Both the position numbers and the translations under genes were made by a program. This document shows positions 16,609 through 24,170 of a DNA stretch of 34,212 nucleotides, piece by piece. Origin of the DNA: Flavobacteriales bacterium (GTDB lineage: Bacteria > Bacteroidota > Bacteroidia > Flavobacteriales_D > Crocinitomicaceae); contig CANMUN010000025.1 of assembly GCA_947500875.1 (NCBI GenBank), positions 1-34,212 on the forward strand. The letters are read 5' to 3'. The notes below the pieces were generated by a model, which was not told the DNA's origin, ran no database searches, and worked only from the letters and a program-made list of their open reading frames with translations. Every line of letters starts with the position of its first letter. Position 1 is the stretch's first letter.

Positions 16609-16936
16609 AATACTCTTTATAATTCACTTCCCATAAACGACGCGCTTCTTCCCAGGTAGGAATCGTATCACTTTCGTAATGATAGGTGCTTCCTGTGGCA
16701 ATTTTTCGAAAAGACTTCACGGCTTTTAAGTGAGGTCCTGAACCAACGAAGGAACGCAAGGATGCCATGTCGTTCCATGCGGTGAGGGTATGATGAATGC
16801 TTTGAATTTGCTTGACTTCACAAAAAAGATTTCCCGAGGCTTTTTTAGCTTGATTAAACGAAGGAATGGCTCGATACCAAAAGGGGAGCGTGTGCCAAAA
16901 CGATTTGGGTTTTAAGCCCGTAATGGAAATAATCAT
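16607..16936 (-). CDS. Dimeric alpha-beta barrel (DUF3291 / spheroidene monooxygenase-like) small protein
   Basis: 109 aa, soluble, no signal peptide. It begins with a beta strand (MIISITGLKPKS), has a Trp/Phe-rich segment (FWHTLPFWYRAIPSFNQA) and the stretch HHTLTAWNDMASLRSFVGSG-PHLKAV (about 48-73). That pattern, a strand, then W-x-D/S, then a helix bearing 'PHLKA', is typical of ferredoxin-like dimeric barrels of the ABM/DUF3291 type, some annotated as spheroidene monooxygenase. Members include monooxygenases and haem-degrading enzymes, but no function is established for this group and I see no cofactor motif. Its 3' end meets the terminator of the upstream protease; its start is divergent from arsR with 66 bases between, where a near-consensus -7 (TATTTTTA) precedes the ATG. 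Confidence 0.6.
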   Translation of the reverse strand: MIISITGLKPKSFWHTLPFWYRAIPSFNQAKKASGNLFCEVKQIQSIHHTLTAWNDMASLRSFVGSGPHLKAVKSFRKIATGSTYHYESDTIPTWEEARRLWEVNYKEY

Positions 16937-16973
16937 GCGTAAAAATAGAAAAAATAGATGCGCTTAAATTATT

Positions 16974-16991
16974 TATCGTAATATTGCGATA
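16974..16991 (+). promoter_or_regulatory. Probable ArsR operator over the ars promoter
   Basis: TATCGTAATATTGCGATA is an 18-bp inverted repeat with a single mismatched pair. It contains TAATATTG, one base off the -7 consensus TAnnTTTG, so bound ArsR would occlude RNA polymerase. The start codon of arsR follows 11 bases later. Confidence 0.65.
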
Positions 16992-17002
16992 TATTGTTAA
17001 TT

Positions 17003-17338
17003 ATGGGAGTTACAAAAATCGATTCTTATTCACCAAGTGTACTCGCCTTGTCGGAGGTTTTTAAAGCCTTAGGTCATCCGGCGCGTTTGTCGATTATATC
17101 TTATTTGCTACAAAAAGGAACGTGTATTTGCGGGGATATCGTAGACGAACTTCCGCTAGCGCAGGCCAGTATTTCGAGGCATTTACAAGAGTTAAAAACG
17201 GCGGGAATAATCAAAGGCCAAATTTCCGGAACTTCCGTCTGTTATTGTTTGTCTGACGAACACCTTGAAACGATACTTTCCCTGATTAATTCCATTAAAT
17301 TATCCATTCCAAAAACGTGTTGCGATGAAACTGTCTGA
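17003..17338 (+). CDS. arsR: ArsR/SmtB family metalloregulator of the ars operon
   Basis: 111 aa from ATG 17003; a TTG three codons upstream is less likely. Winged-helix fold: KALGHPARLSIISYLL (21-36), recognition-helix region AQASISRHLQELKTAGII (53-70), wing KGQISGTSVCYCL. Cys41 and Cys43 (TCICGDI) sit in the alpha3 position where classical As(III)-sensing ArsR proteins carry a CxC pair, and Cys106-Cys107 at the C-terminus may add ligands. By family it represses the operon and is released by arsenite or antimonite. It overlaps the next gene by 14 bases. The palindrome at 16974-16991 is its likely operator. Confidence 0.93.
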   Translation: MGVTKIDSYSPSVLALSEVFKALGHPARLSIISYLLQKGTCICGDIVDELPLAQASISRHLQELKTAGIIKGQISGTSVCYCLSDEHLETILSLINSIKLSIPKTCCDETV

Positions 17339-17771
17339 ATTTAAATCTAGCCTAAACGAATTAACTCATATTAAACTCATGCTTCCCAACGGAACCTTTG
17401 TTCCTTCCCATTTTCATGTCACGGAATTGGCGTTAATCAGTAAGAACTTCACGGATTGTGGCGGAGTAGTGCGTGTAGAACGAAAGGTCACGTTTCAACT
17501 CTGGGTGGCCAACGATATCGATCATCGACTAACGTCGTTTAAGTGGTTGGGTATTATAAAAAAAGGGGAATTGGATTATGGTCTGACCGATGAACCGGTT
17601 GAAATAGAATATCAAGGACAAACCATTGAACGTTATGGAATTTCATTTTCTGAGGGCGTCTTTCATTTAACTCCGTTGTATACTGAGTGTTTGGCTCCCG
17701 ATCATTGCGGTATTCCCGAAGCGCAGTTGCCAAAAACAAGTTGTTGTTCTCCCAGTACCGGATGTTGTTAA
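17325..17771 (+). CDS. DUF6428-like protein of the ars operon
   Basis: 148 aa, soluble. I recognise it as the DUF6428 type often found between arsR and acr3 in Bacteroidota ars operons; this is from memory. A region of HxH character (PSHFHVTELALI, 27-38) and RKVTFQLWVANDIDHR (53-68) is followed by a strand-rich half. Six cysteines lie near the end: Cys122, Cys128, then CC (140-141) and CC (147-148), a tail that looks able to bind a thiophilic metal or arsenite. The gene overlaps arsR by 14 bases and is 10 bases from acr3, so it is co-transcribed. An arsenite chaperone or sensor role is inference; no biochemical function is known to me. Confidence 0.75.
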   Translation: MKLSEFKSSLNELTHIKLMLPNGTFVPSHFHVTELALISKNFTDCGGVVRVERKVTFQLWVANDIDHRLTSFKWLGIIKKGELDYGLTDEPVEIEYQGQTIERYGISFSEGVFHLTPLYTECLAPDHCGIPEAQLPKTSCCSPSTGCC

Positions 17772-17781
17772 ACGAAAAACG

Positions 17782-18816
17782 ATGAAAACGCGCCTTAAAT
17801 TTTTAGATCGCTTTTTAACCCTTTGGATTTTTTTAGCGATGGGAGTAGGGGTACTGCTTGGAAATATTATACCTGATGTAGAAGGTTTATTATCGAACGT
17901 TGCCATTGGCACTACGAATGTTCCCCTGGCCATTGGGCTCGTTCTTATGATGTATCCCCCCTTAACCAAGGTGGATTTTGCGAAAGTTCCAGCAACGTTG
18001 AGTGATAAGCGCTTGTTGTTTTCGTCCCTGTTCATCACATGGATTGTGGGACCTTTTTTGATGTTTTTATTGGCCATTACCTTTCTCCCAAATGATCCTG
18101 AATATTTAACGGGGCTAATTGTTATTGGTCTTGCGCCGTGCATTGCTATGGTCATTGTTTGGAACGACCTTGCCGGAGGTAACCGAGAGTTGGTGGCGGG
18201 TTTAGTGGGGATCAACAGCCTATTGCAGGTTCTTTTCTTCAGTTTTTATGCGTATTTCTATCTGGAAATCATGCTTCCTTTGTTTGGATTTGACGCCATC
18301 GCCATAGATATCAGCATGCTTGAGATTGCTAAAACGGTTGGAATATATTTAGGAATTCCTTTTGCAGCCGCAATGCTAAGTAGGACGTTGTTAATCCCAA
18401 AATTCGGACAAGAATGGTTTCAATATAAGTTCCTACCGAAAATATCTCCAATTACGTTGATCGCCTTACTCTTTACCATTGTTGTTATGTTCAGTTTAAA
18501 AGGCAAACTCATTGCGACCTTGCCGTTTGATGTGCTTCGGGTAGCGCTTCCGCTGGTAATTTTCTTTTTGGCGATGTTCTTTCTTATGTTTTTTGTAGCA
18601 AAGGCCTTGGGTTCTTCTTATAAGGACACCGCAACGGTAGCCTTTACGGCTGCAGGGAATAATTTTGAATTAGCCATTGCCGTTTCCATCGGAGTTTTTG
18701 GTTTGAATTCAGGTCAAGCCTTTGCCGGGGTGATCGGACCATTAGTGGAGGTTCCGGCGTTAATTCTTCTGGTTAAAGCCAGTTTAGCATTAAAGAATAA
18801 ATTTAGTAAATCATGA
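17782..18816 (+). CDS. acr3: ACR3 family arsenite efflux transporter
   Basis: 344 aa with about 10 membrane segments. Family markers: LMMYPPLTKVDFAKVP (55-70), IGLAPCIAMVIVWNDLAGG (about 115-133) with the conserved cysteine Cys120, and TAAGNNFELAIAVSIGVFG near the C-terminus with the conserved Glu. ACR3 proteins expel arsenite using the proton gradient. The stop overlaps the arsC start (ATGA, 4 bases), so translation is coupled: ArsC makes arsenite and ACR3 removes it. Confidence 0.96.
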   Translation: MKTRLKFLDRFLTLWIFLAMGVGVLLGNIIPDVEGLLSNVAIGTTNVPLAIGLVLMMYPPLTKVDFAKVPATLSDKRLLFSSLFITWIVGPFLMFLLAITFLPNDPEYLTGLIVIGLAPCIAMVIVWNDLAGGNRELVAGLVGINSLLQVLFFSFYAYFYLEIMLPLFGFDAIAIDISMLEIAKTVGIYLGIPFAAAMLSRTLLIPKFGQEWFQYKFLPKISPITLIALLFTIVVMFSLKGKLIATLPFDVLRVALPLVIFFLAMFFLMFFVAKALGSSYKDTATVAFTAAGNNFELAIAVSIGVFGLNSGQAFAGVIGPLVEVPALILLVKASLALKNKFSKS

Positions 18817-19211
18817 ATATTTTAGTTTTATGCACCGGCAATAGCTGCAGAAGTCAGCTTGCGGAGGGATATATCCGTCATTTTCATGGTGCCGTTGCCA
18901 CCGTTTACAGCGCGGGCATTGAGACACATGGTGTGAATCCGCGCGCAATTGCAGTAATGGCAGAAGATGGAATCGATATTTCCATGCATACCTCCAATCA
19001 TGTGGACGAATACACGCACATTCCCTTTGATCTGGTTTTTACCGTGTGTGACCACGCCAGCGAACAATGTCCGATTTTTCCGGGTGCGGTCAAGCGCATT
19101 CATCGCAATTTTCCCGATCCTGCTAAAGCGAAGGGAACGGAAGAAGAGGTAATGAACGCATTCCGTTCTGTGCGCGATGAGATTAAGTCCTTTTGTAAAA
19201 CCCTGATATGA
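18813..19211 (+). CDS. arsC: Arsenate reductase, thioredoxin-coupled (LMW-PTP type)
   Basis: 132 aa. The P-loop LCTGNSCRSQ gives nucleophile Cys7, Cys12 and Arg13 (CX5R). The redox pair is Cys79 and Cys86 (VCDHASEQCP); the spacings 7-79-86 equal those of the S. aureus ArsC triad (10-82-89). FPDP at 100-103 holds the general acid Asp. It reduces arsenate to arsenite for export by ACR3 and is regenerated by thioredoxin. The last 158 bases have a diverged second copy at 20558-20715, beyond a nuclease gene. The enzyme itself is complete. Confidence 0.96.
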   Translation: MNILVLCTGNSCRSQLAEGYIRHFHGAVATVYSAGIETHGVNPRAIAVMAEDGIDISMHTSNHVDEYTHIPFDLVFTVCDHASEQCPIFPGAVKRIHRNFPDPAKAKGTEEEVMNAFRSVRDEIKSFCKTLI

Positions 19212-19479
19212 AAAATGTCTTCTGTTACTGGAGACGAACATAAGGATATTCCTAGTTCTCAAATGGTGGGAATTATAGGTTATTTCAAGGAACGAGTTAC
19301 GAGTTGCGTTTCATTAAAAATATTATTTTAGTATATACTTTTTGTCTCGATAAAATGAAGCAAAGCTATTTACCTGCTTCTAGTTTTTTAGTTATAAAAT
19401 AGTTAGCTGTTATGTCAGAAAACTAAAACAAAAGAAACACTATCGGAAAATAATGAATTTGTATAGATAGAATAAAAGA
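19212..19479. other. AT-rich gap between arsC and the YhcG-like nuclease gene
   Basis: 268 bases, visibly more AT-rich than the flanks. A 38-codon ORF (19215-19331, plus strand, starting MSSVTGDEHKDIPSS) begins 3 bases after arsC; I do not recognise it, and it could be the broken start of a former operon gene. No clear TAnnTTTG promoter was found for the nuclease gene. Confidence 0.4.
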
Positions 19480-20463
19480 ATGGAGAATCGCTTTACGGAC
19501 ATAATTGAGCTTATAAAACAATCTCGGACTAAGTCAATAAAAGCAGTAAACACTGAGCTGATAAACCTCTATTGGGCTATTGGCGAGCATATCAGCAAGA
19601 AAATAGAACAGTCAGAATGGGGTGACTCTGTAGTTACAGAATTAGCTAATTTCATAAAGAAACAAGAACCAGAAATAAAAGGCTTCTCCGATAAAAATAT
19701 GTGGAGAATGAAGCAGTTTTACGAAACTTATGTTGACTTTCCAAAACTCTCAACACTGTTGAGAGAAATTAGTTGGTCACATAATTTGGCAATATTTTCA
19801 AGGTGTAAGACTATTGAAGAAAGGGAGTTTTATTTGAAGCTTGCGAAACAGGACAACTATAGCTATAGAGAACTTGATCGACAAATTTCTGCGAGCCTTT
19901 TCGAGCGGACAATGATTGGAAACTCAAAACTCTCGGCAGCATTGAGAGAAAGTAAACACGATCTGACAAATACGTTTAAAGACAGGTATGTATTTGAGTT
20001 TCTGAATCTACCTGATCCACACAATGAGAGTGACTTGCAACATGGACTTGTAGGGCAAATGAAAAACTTCATTCTTGAACTTGGTAAAGATTTTCTGTTC
20101 ATAGGAGAAGAGTATAAGCTCACAGTTGGTAACAGTGACTTTTATCTTGACTTACTATTCTACCATCGTGGACTTCAATGTCTTGTCGCGTTTGAGCTTA
20201 AAGCCGACAAGTTTAAACCCGAACACTTGGGACAGCTTAACTTTTATCTTGAAGCTTTGGACAGAGACGTAAGAAAACCAAATGAAAATCCAAGCATTGG
20301 AGTGTTGCTCTGCAAGGATAAAGACAGTGAAGTAGTTGAATATTCATTAAGCAGAAGCCTTTCCCCGACCATGATTTCAGAATATAAAACGCAACTGCCA
20401 GATAAGAAACTTTTACAACAGAAATTGCACGAACTATTTGAAAATGAAACGGGTGAGAAATAG
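19480..20463 (+). CDS. YhcG/DUF1016 family PDDEXK nuclease
   Basis: 327 aa. The N-terminal DUF1016 domain (about 5-145) has INLYWAIGEHISKKIE and KGFSDKNMWRMKQFYETY, followed by WSHNLAIFSRCK. The C-terminal half is a PDDEXK nuclease: SDFYLDLLFYHR with Asp220/Asp224, FELKADKFKPEHLGQ with Glu239, Lys241 and Gln252. These proteins are widespread, often near restriction-modification or mobile loci, and proposed to act on DNA; the physiological role is not settled. Base composition is more AT-rich than the surrounding genes. It lies between intact arsC and a remnant of another arsC 3' end, so it appears to have arrived by insertion or recombination at arsC. No transposase or recombinase accompanies it. 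Confidence 0.93.
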   Translation: MENRFTDIIELIKQSRTKSIKAVNTELINLYWAIGEHISKKIEQSEWGDSVVTELANFIKKQEPEIKGFSDKNMWRMKQFYETYVDFPKLSTLLREISWSHNLAIFSRCKTIEEREFYLKLAKQDNYSYRELDRQISASLFERTMIGNSKLSAALRESKHDLTNTFKDRYVFEFLNLPDPHNESDLQHGLVGQMKNFILELGKDFLFIGEEYKLTVGNSDFYLDLLFYHRGLQCLVAFELKADKFKPEHLGQLNFYLEALDRDVRKPNENPSIGVLLCKDKDSEVVEYSLSRSLSPTMISEYKTQLPDKKLLQQKLHELFENETGEK

Positions 20464-20557
20464 AATAACTACTGCTAAAACTTTACTCACAATTGGCGGA
20501 CTTCGCCCACCTCAGAAACAATGGTGGTTAAAGGAATTTCTTTTCCTTCGCATAAAT

Positions 20558-20715
20558 ACGCCAGCGAGCAATGTCCTGTGTTTCCCGGTGCGGTGAAGCG
20601 CATCCATCACAATTTCCCAGATCCTGCGAAAGCAAGGGGTACTGAAGAAGAGGTTATGAACGCATTCCGATCGGTACGCGATGAGATTAAGTCCTTTTGT
20701 AAGGAGTTGGTTTAA
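20558..20715 (+). pseudogene. 3' remnant of a second arsC
   Basis: These 158 bases align end to end with the last 158 bases of arsC (19054-19211). They encode [16 protein letters not shown] and the rest of the ArsC C-terminus with few amino-acid changes (I/V, R/H, K/R, TLI/ELV) but many silent changes. The P-loop half and the Cys79 equivalent are missing, so it cannot be an active reductase. An ATG at 20521 in non-homologous sequence would give a 64-residue chimera, which I do not regard as a real gene. The mostly synonymous divergence indicates a copy from a related lineage or an old duplicate, not a recent duplication. Confidence 0.85.
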
Positions 20716-21161
20716 AACGCCTTAACGCCTCGGCTGCATAGGGTGCAATTCGAAAGCGCTTTCCAAGGACTCGAGGTAAACCCGCCCATGGTGCTTCCGA
20801 AGTACTTGGACCAAGCGGTACCGTTTCCAAGGGTTGATGACCAATAATCCCGGTTATCGAATCCCGTTAAGGAAGCTTTGGAACTGTATATTAACTCAAG
20901 TTCAGTTTGAGTAGGTAAACGCCACCCTTCACCGCCTTCGCTGTATGCTTCAACGATCGCCTTAGAATCACTCCAATTCTTGTGCATCGCGAAGGTAACT
21001 TGGTCCGATTTGGTTACCACTAAACCGTGTTCTTTGCTTTCGTCAACTTGAATCACAATACCGCCGAAGGCTTCTTCGCCTATAGCATAGGTTTTCGTTT
21101 CATTCTTTTTACATGCTGTTGCAAATAAAATAAGAGCGAATAAGGGAAGTAGGTGTTTCAT
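20712..21161 (-). CDS. DUF1566-type lipoprotein
   Basis: 149 aa. Lipoprotein signal peptide with lipobox at FATAC (Cys17). After a linker the protein holds a compact domain with [17 protein letters not shown], then [21 protein letters not shown] and [13 protein letters not shown], ending in RGVKAF. The 'GWRLPT..EL' and 'YWSST' motifs mark the DUF1566 / Fib_succ_major-like C-type-lectin-like fold, found in surface proteins of Bacteroidota. Function unknown. It converges on the arsC remnant, sharing 4 bases. Confidence 0.8.
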   Translation of the reverse strand: MKHLLPLFALILFATACKKNETKTYAIGEEAFGGIVIQVDESKEHGLVVTKSDQVTFAMHKNWSDSKAIVEAYSEGGEGWRLPTQTELELIYSSKASLTGFDNRDYWSSTLGNGTAWSKYFGSTMGGFTSSPWKALSNCTLCSRGVKAF

Positions 21162-21189
21162 ACTGATTAATTTACGTAAAGTTAGTAAA

Positions 21190-21924
21190 CTAATACATCG
21201 CCCCGCAAGCTTCAGGAATAAATTCTACAAAACGCACCAGTCGATCATTGTTGAGCTGCTTAAATTTTTCTAGAATTAGTGGCAATTCATACGATGTAAC
21301 TGATACAACGAAGGCGTAATCCAAGCTGCCACCCTCAAGACGAAGGCCCTTAATTTCTTGAAGCACGTGGTTCAAGTCTTCTTGTGCCGTGCGCCGATCA
21401 AAATGAACAGTGAATCGGTTAGAAGCAATAAATCGTATGCTGTCTGTTTCGTTAAAAAGTTCGGCATCATAGCCCACGAGTCGGTATCCAAGCCTTTTCG
21501 CTTTTTTGATAAAATGCTTCACTTTGGAGGAAGGAACTCCATAAAAAGAACACATGTTGGTGCTCCAGAATTCTATGGGAAATCCGTCCTGCCTGAATCG
21601 CTTTATTGTACTTACGTCCGAATTCTCCACAAAAAATGTGAAGACATTCTTGCAGATGGATAATTGACTAATCACAGTATCGTATCCCACAATATTGCGG
21701 TAGGAAAGGGTGTAATACCTTCGGATGTCCCCATGCACTTCAGCGATTTCCTCGTGTTTATGCGGTTCTTGGGTTTTGAGCGCTACGTGCTGGGGCTTGG
21801 TGTTGTTGTTCCGCTGCTTAACTACTGGTTTTTCCTCCGAGAATTTGGTGTTTTTGGTCGTTGGACTGCATCCAATGATCCAAGGAAGTATAAGACAATA
21901 TGGGATGATTTTCCTGAATAGCAC
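21190..21924 (-). CDS. Unrecognised lipoprotein
   Basis: 244 aa. Lipobox at IIGC (Cys19) after a basic and hydrophobic N-terminus, so it should be a membrane-anchored lipoprotein. Residues 25-60 are a charged linker (KQRNNNTKPQHVALK, EPHKHEEIAE). The remainder (about 65-244) is mixed alpha/beta with no motif I know, including two similar-looking units around KRFRQDGFPIEFWSTNM and KKAKRLGYRLVGYDAELF. It lies 28 bases upstream of the DUF1566 lipoprotein and 4 bases after the SIMPL gene, on the same strand, so these three may be an operon. Confidence 0.7.
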   Translation of the reverse strand: MLFRKIIPYCLILPWIIGCSPTTKNTKFSEEKPVVKQRNNNTKPQHVALKTQEPHKHEEIAEVHGDIRRYYTLSYRNIVGYDTVISQLSICKNVFTFFVENSDVSTIKRFRQDGFPIEFWSTNMCSFYGVPSSKVKHFIKKAKRLGYRLVGYDAELFNETDSIRFIASNRFTVHFDRRTAQEDLNHVLQEIKGLRLEGGSLDYAFVVSVTSYELPLILEKFKQLNNDRLVRFVEFIPEACGAMY

Positions 21925-21928
21925 GTTG

Positions 21929-22645
21929 TTATTTTATCGAAAACTTGGTGTAAATAGAATAACTTAATTTTATTTTTTGAAATTCAATTTCTGGCGGGGA
22001 ATTTCCAAAATCACTAACGACAACTCCGCTGATTTTATGTAAGGCTTTTGCCGGCATCCGGGAAATGTCTTGACGCGAAACGACATCTTTCAAGGTTTCA
22101 CTTACTATAAGGGCATTTCCCGTAGATTGTCCAATGGCATTGAGCAGATAATCGGCTTTTTCTTTCGCGTTTTTGATGGCTTCAATGCGAACTTGCTTTC
22201 GTAAGCTATCGATGGCAGAATGGCTTACATGATCAATAAAGCCATCCTGGATTTTTAATTTTTCGAGTTCCTGAAATACCTTGCCTACCGCTGTAGCATT
22301 GCCCACTTTGAGTTGGTATTCTTTTTTCGTGAGCACATCGCGTTTCTGCCAACTTACTTTCACATAATCGGCATTGGCATCCGCTATAGCAAGGTTCGTG
22401 ATTGGAATGCTTAACGAAGTCAGCGCATCTCGCAGTTGTTTTTCCTGGGATTCAATGGTAACTTTTTCCTTATTTTCCATCCGTTCTCGCAAGTTGATAC
22501 CTATGTAAATTTCATTGGGTATTATTTCTTTCTCTGCATAGCCGTCGACCTCAATGTACGGTGCATCTTCGCTGGTTTTGTTTTGGGAAAAAAGGAAGGA
22601 GGAGAAATTTATACACAGAAGTACAAGGATGGCTGGTGTTTTCAT
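21929..22645 (-). CDS. SIMPL (DUF541) domain protein, periplasmic
   Basis: 238 aa from ATG 22645. The open frame extends 52 codons further upstream, but this ATG starts a clean signal peptide (MKTPAILVLLCINFSSFLFSQ) and has a -7 element 21 bases before it. The domain shows YIEVDGYAEKEIIPNEIYIGINL (about 30-52), the SIMPL start, then QEKQLRDALTSLSI, and the C-terminal AIKNAKEKADYLLNAIGQSTG. E. coli YggE is the best-known relative and is linked to oxidative stress; oligomeric rings are reported in the family. Function here unknown. Confidence 0.85.
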   Translation of the reverse strand: MKTPAILVLLCINFSSFLFSQNKTSEDAPYIEVDGYAEKEIIPNEIYIGINLRERMENKEKVTIESQEKQLRDALTSLSIPITNLAIADANADYVKVSWQKRDVLTKKEYQLKVGNATAVGKVFQELEKLKIQDGFIDHVSHSAIDSLRKQVRIEAIKNAKEKADYLLNAIGQSTGNALIVSETLKDVVSRQDISRMPAKALHKISGVVVSDFGNSPPEIEFQKIKLSYSIYTKFSIK

Positions 22646-22666
22646 GGTTTTTGCATTTAAGAAAAT

Positions 22667-22674
22667 CAAAGATA
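22667..22674 (-). promoter_or_regulatory. -7 element (TATCTTTG) for the SIMPL gene
   Basis: TATCTTTG on the minus strand, 21 bases before ATG 22645; it fixes the start at this ATG rather than one further upstream. Confidence 0.5.
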
Positions 22675-22739
22675 CCGCTTTAAGAGACTTAGGTTCATTT
22701 TCCGATGAATGAATGCAACATACGAATTCCTTTTTGACG

Positions 22740-22747
22740 TATTTTTG
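22740..22747 (+). promoter_or_regulatory. -7 element (TATTTTTG) for lhgO
   Basis: TATTTTTG ends 4 bases before ATG 22752. With the usual 5-7 bases from the element to the transcription start, the mRNA would be leaderless or nearly so. Confidence 0.55.
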
Positions 22748-22751
22748 TGCC

Positions 22752-23966
22752 ATGAGTTTTGACATCGCGATCGTAGGTGGAGGGATTGTTGGAGCGGCCA
22801 CCTTTTATAAGCTGCAAAAGAGAAATCCTTCCCTGAAGTTGGTTCTTTTTGAAAAGGAAAATATACTTTCCGACCACCAAACGGGGCACAATTCCGGGGT
22901 GATTCACTCAGGTCTGTACTATAAACCCGGTTCGCTCAAGGCCAGGAATTGTATTCAAGGTCGACGCGAATTGGTGGCTTTTGCAAAAGAACATGGTATT
23001 CCACACGACGTTTGTGGAAAAGTCGTCGTAGCCACCGATGAAAAAGAATTACCCTTTTTGGAGAAAATATACCAAACCGGTTTACAAAATGAAATCGAAA
23101 GCTTGCGAAAAATTACGCCCGAGGAAGTTAAAGAAATTGAACCCCACGTTGAATGCATTGCTGCCTTGCACGTTGGATGTACCGGAATCATTGATTTCCG
23201 AGCAGCAACCGCGAAGATGGTGGAACTGGCCTTAGCCATCAATCCCACCTCTCAATTAATGTTAAACACCGAAGTGCTGAGCATTGAAAAAACGGACAGT
23301 GGATCACGTTTCATTACCTCACAAGGGAATTTCGAGGCCACCTATGCCGTTTATTGCGCAGGATTGCAGGCCGACCGATTGGCGCGAAAAGATGGCGTCA
23401 AGCTCAAAGAAAAAGTGGTGGGTTTTCGAGGCGATTACTACGAATTAACCGACCAAGCTAAACACAAAGTCAAGCACTTAATTTACCCAACCCCGAATCC
23501 CGATTTTCCTTTTTTGGGCGTGCATTTTACCCGAATGACCGACGGTGAAATTGAGTGCGGACCCAATGCCGTATTCACCTTCAAACGCGAAGGATATGGC
23601 AAAACCGATTTTTCGCTGCGCGATACCTGGGATGCCTTGACCTACAAAGGCACGTGGAAATTGTTCTTCTCGAACATGTCCTTTGGTATCAACGAGTACC
23701 GTCGTGCTTTTTCCAAGAAACTTTTCCTCAAAACCTTGCAGCGCATGATTCCCTCCTTGACCATGGACGACATCAAGCCGGGTAGGTCAGGGGTGAGGGC
23801 TTTATTGCTCGCTGAGGATGGCGATACTCGCGATGATTTCAGGATTGAATACCACGGCAATTCTATTCACGTTTTGAACGCTCCTTCACCCGCCGCAACC
23901 GCCTCTTTGGCCATTGGAGACTACGTGGCCGATGAAGCCGATAAGCATTTTAAGCTGGGGAATTAG
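22752..23966 (+). CDS. lhgO: L-2-hydroxyglutarate oxidase
   Basis: 404 aa from ATG 22752; the frame is open 13 codons further upstream but the -7 element overlaps that region. FAD-binding Rossmann start DIAIVGGGIVGAATFYKLQ (about 4-22), the family block HNSGVIHSGLYYKPGSLKARNC (about 49-70), FRGDYYEL, and GPNAVFTFKREGY. LhgO oxidises L-2-hydroxyglutarate to 2-oxoglutarate, a metabolite-repair and lysine-catabolism step feeding electrons to quinones. Length matches (about 400). The octamer array starts at the last base of its stop codon. Confidence 0.93.
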   Translation: MSFDIAIVGGGIVGAATFYKLQKRNPSLKLVLFEKENILSDHQTGHNSGVIHSGLYYKPGSLKARNCIQGRRELVAFAKEHGIPHDVCGKVVVATDEKELPFLEKIYQTGLQNEIESLRKITPEEVKEIEPHVECIAALHVGCTGIIDFRAATAKMVELALAINPTSQLMLNTEVLSIEKTDSGSRFITSQGNFEATYAVYCAGLQADRLARKDGVKLKEKVVGFRGDYYELTDQAKHKVKHLIYPTPNPDFPFLGVHFTRMTDGEIECGPNAVFTFKREGYGKTDFSLRDTWDALTYKGTWKLFFSNMSFGINEYRRAFSKKLFLKTLQRMIPSLTMDDIKPGRSGVRALLLAEDGDTRDDFRIEYHGNSIHVLNAPSPAATASLAIGDYVADEADKHFKLGN

Positions 23967-24165
23967 GGATATTAGGATTTAAGGATACAAGGATATCAGG
24001 ACACAAGGACACAAGGACACAAGGACACAAGGACACAAGGATATCAGGACACAAGGATATCAGGACAAAAGGATATAAGGACACAAGGATATTAGGATTC
24101 AAGGATATCGGGACAAAAGGATATAAGGATTTAAGGACTTTAGGATATTAGGACTTTAGGATATG
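23966..24165 (+). repeat. Array of 25 octamers, consensus AGGAnnnn
   Basis: Two hundred bases made of 25 consecutive 8-bp units with no insertion, deletion or phase break. AGGACACA occurs seven times (five in a row), AGGATATC four times; 23 units begin AGGA and two GGGA. Only the last four bases vary (CACA, TATC, TATA, CTTT and similar). The array fills the gap between the convergent lhgO and mazG genes, from the lhgO stop codon to five bases before the mazG stop. Confidence 0.95.
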
Positions 24166-24170
24166 AAGAC

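Noticed and set aside
17667..18215. 182-codon open frame on the minus strand
   Set aside because: Antisense to acr3 and the DUF6428 gene; low-complexity Thr/Pro/Lys composition typical of a shadow frame.
19745..19950. Hairpin-forming repeats (CTCTC...GAGAG) as regulatory or mobile sites
   Set aside because: They occur twice inside the YhcG-type coding sequence and encode the similar peptides KLSTLLRE and KLSAALRE; coding constraint explains them.
20521..20715. Independent 64-residue gene
   Set aside because: Its first 12 codons are unrelated sequence and the rest is the tail of ArsC; it lacks the active-site loop, so it is a remnant.
23966..24165. CRISPR array
   Set aside because: Units are 8 bp with no repeat-spacer structure and no cas genes nearby; it is a simple tandem octamer array.
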